The notes under the pieces: generated by a model
The model's input: only the letters and a program-made list of their open reading frames with translations
Databases searched by the model: none
What the model was told of the DNA's origin: nothing
Shown here: positions 62,778 to 64,000 of the stretch, one piece after another
Position numbering within the stretch: position 1 is the first letter of the stretch
How the letters are laid out: the number at the start of each line of letters is the position of its first letter
Made by a program: the position numbers and the translations under genes
Assembly (NCBI RefSeq): GCF_001677435.1
Contig: NZ_CP016268.1
Span: 1,539,001 to 1,603,000 of the forward strand
Source of the DNA: Woeseia oceani
GTDB taxonomy: Bacteria; Pseudomonadota; Gammaproteobacteria; Steroidobacterales; Woeseiaceae
Length of the DNA: 64,000 nt
Reading direction: 5' to 3'

Positions 62778-64000
62778 ATGTTAGACACTCTGCAACCTCT
62801 ATTGCCTACGACGTTTGGGTTCGCTGGGGTCATGTACCTGTGGCTGGCCATGCGGGTACAGCGGGCGGCGAGCGATTCGAGCAGCAATACGATCAGCTAC
62901 TTCCTGTTCCTGGTCGGCACGATGGTTCTGGGCACTGCGTTCTCTTTGAATACTCAAGACCCGGACCTTTACGGAATAGGGCGAGCATTGACGTATTTCA
63001 GCGCCGGGTTCATTCCCGTCGCTATCTATTATCAGTACCGCGAGTACACGATCGGGCCTCCGCCAGCTTGGTTTATTGGCTTGCTTTGTGTCATTCCGGC
63101 TATCACCACAGTGCTGGCGATAACCAACCCGTTGCATGAGTTGATCTGGACTTACGCGACAACGGCGGACGGACTGCAGTTCACGATCGCCAGGGACAAG
63201 GCCTGGTTCAATCGCGTCCACGCACCGTTTGGATACGGCTTGTTCGCCTACTCTGTTATCGCGCTGAGCAGCCGTTTGCCGAACATAGCGCTCGCTCACC
63301 GGAAGAAAGTGAAGCTCTTTCTGCTGTGTGCAGTGTTGCCGCTCGCCGTCAGCTTTGGCAACACGTACCTGAATATTGGGCCTTATGAGTTTCCGTTTAC
63401 ATCATTGACCGTAACGCTGTTGTTGCCGGTCTACTGGTGGCTGGGCTTGCATTTACGGGTCTACGACTTTAGTCCCGTCGTGTACCAGACGTTGCTCGAC
63501 CACATTCGGGATCCGATCATTGTTCTGGATGATGACCAGTGCATCGTCAGTGCCAACAAACCAGCGCAAGTGTTGCTGGAGGCCAGTGAGACCGATTTGA
63601 TCGGCCGCAATCTTTGGGAGGATTTGCCGGAAGCAAATCTGTTGGCCGAACACGCGACAGGCTCGGACATGGCGCAAACTGTTCGCATGCGCCGTGATCG
63701 CTATTATGAGGTGTACAGCGCACCCTTGAAGGGCCCATCCGGGCAGAAGCAGGGCACGGTATTGGTTTGTCGTGACGTAACGCAAAGAAAGCGCGCTTTA
63801 CGGGCCTTGTCCGACAGTGAGCACCTTATCCGCTCCCTGGTCGAAAATTCGTCGAACGGGATACTGCGTTTCGCGCGTGACGATCGGGACATTGACCGCA
63901 AGTTCCGCTGCACGTTTGCGAACCGCGCGGCAGAACGATTTCTGCGTACTGGCGGTGTCGCAATAGTCGGGATGCCGCTGGAAAAGCTGGAGCTGCTGGA
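62778..64000 (+). CDS. 7TM-PAS sensor protein, N-terminal part (runs off the edge)
   Basis: An open frame from ATG 62778 to the window end, 407 codons seen. About seven membrane segments in residues 8-225 (LPTTFGFAGVMYLWLAM, ISYFLFLVGTMVLG, then PAWFIGLLCVIPAITTV and later ones) match the histidine-kinase 7TM N-terminal type. A PAS domain follows (LLDHIRDPIIVLDDDQCIVSAN near residue 235, ending CRDVTQRKRAL) and a second PAS begins near residue 345. The output domain, kinase or GGDEF, lies outside the window. Confidence 0.8.
   Translation, partial: MLDTLQPLLPTTFGFAGVMYLWLAMRVQRAASDSSSNTISYFLFLVGTMVLGTAFSLNTQDPDLYGIGRALTYFSAGFIPVAIYYQYREYTIGPPPAWFIGLLCVIPAITTVLAITNPLHELIWTYATTADGLQFTIARDKAWFNRVHAPFGYGLFAYSVIALSSRLPNIALAHRKKVKLFLLCAVLPLAVSFGNTYLNIGPYEFPFTSLTVTLLLPVYWWLGLHLRVYDFSPVVYQTLLDHIRDPIIVLDDDQCIVSANKPAQVLLEASETDLIGRNLWEDLPEANLLAEHATGSDMAQTVRMRRDRYYEVYSAPLKGPSGQKQGTVLVCRDVTQRKRALRALSDSEHLIRSLVENSSNGILRFARDDRDIDRKFRCTFANRAAERFLRTGGVAIVGMPLEKLELL

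Overview
The window looks like a chromosomal segment of a Gammaproteobacterium with moderately GC-rich DNA. The tRNA-Ala(GGC) is close to the enterobacterial one. There is a GlrK-QseG-GlrR style signalling triad, a Fur-type site upstream of bfd, and a PrsR-type regulator of the exosortase/PEP-CTERM kind. Finer placement (for example a marine sediment Woeseia-like or Chromatiales lineage) is only a guess. No phage, insertion sequence or CRISPR array was seen.

Region 1 (1-36.9 kb) is a very large exopolysaccharide locus built from blocks on alternating strands. The left part holds an acyl carrier protein, an AMP-dependent ligase, a NadE-family amide synthetase and a low-molecular-weight phosphatase (+). 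Next come an ATP-grasp ligase, a polysaccharide deacetylase, two BioF2-like acyltransferases, a GT2 and a DegT aminotransferase (-), then YdcF (+) and FemAB (-). The centre (+, 12.6-22.8 kb) carries GT2, GT4, an O-antigen ligase/polymerase, two more GT4s, a CapK/PaaK-like ligase, an asparagine synthase and a methyltransferase. The right part (-, 22.8-36.6 kb) carries GT4, a Wzx-like flippase, an acyl-CoA ligase, an MBOAT/SGNH acetylation pair, a VOC epimerase-like protein, two alpha/beta hydrolases, GT4, a beta-helix protein, an SGNH hydrolase and an Ig-domain lipoprotein. A class I cyclic-di-GMP (GEMM-I) riboswitch, unannotated by ORF methods, lies at 36798-36870 (-) at the head of this block, with a plausible promoter. 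Export/polymerisation genes Wza/Wzc and an exosortase are not in the window.

Region 2 (37.4-39.2 kb) is gltX followed by a tRNA-Ala/tRNA-Glu operon with its own strong promoter and terminator.

Region 3 (40.0-46.1 kb) is a compact + strand operon: a divergent lysine-2,3-aminomutase-like radical SAM enzyme, a 7Fe ferredoxin, two CoA-transferase subunits, a class III aminotransferase and an antiquitin-type aldehyde dehydrogenase. Together they suggest an amino-acid breakdown route through a beta-amino acid and a 3-oxoacid. This is the best candidate for an undescribed pathway.

Region 4 (46.4-64 kb) holds bacterioferritin and its ferredoxin with iron-regulatory sites, PrsR, the GlrR/QseG/GlrK-like triad, galE, a lipoprotein metalloprotease with a second lipoprotein, a large PAS-GAF-GGDEF-EAL protein that can link to the riboswitch through c-di-GMP, an N-formylglutamate amidohydrolase family protein, a YbdK-type carboxylate-amine ligase, and the start of a 7TM-PAS sensor that runs off the right edge.
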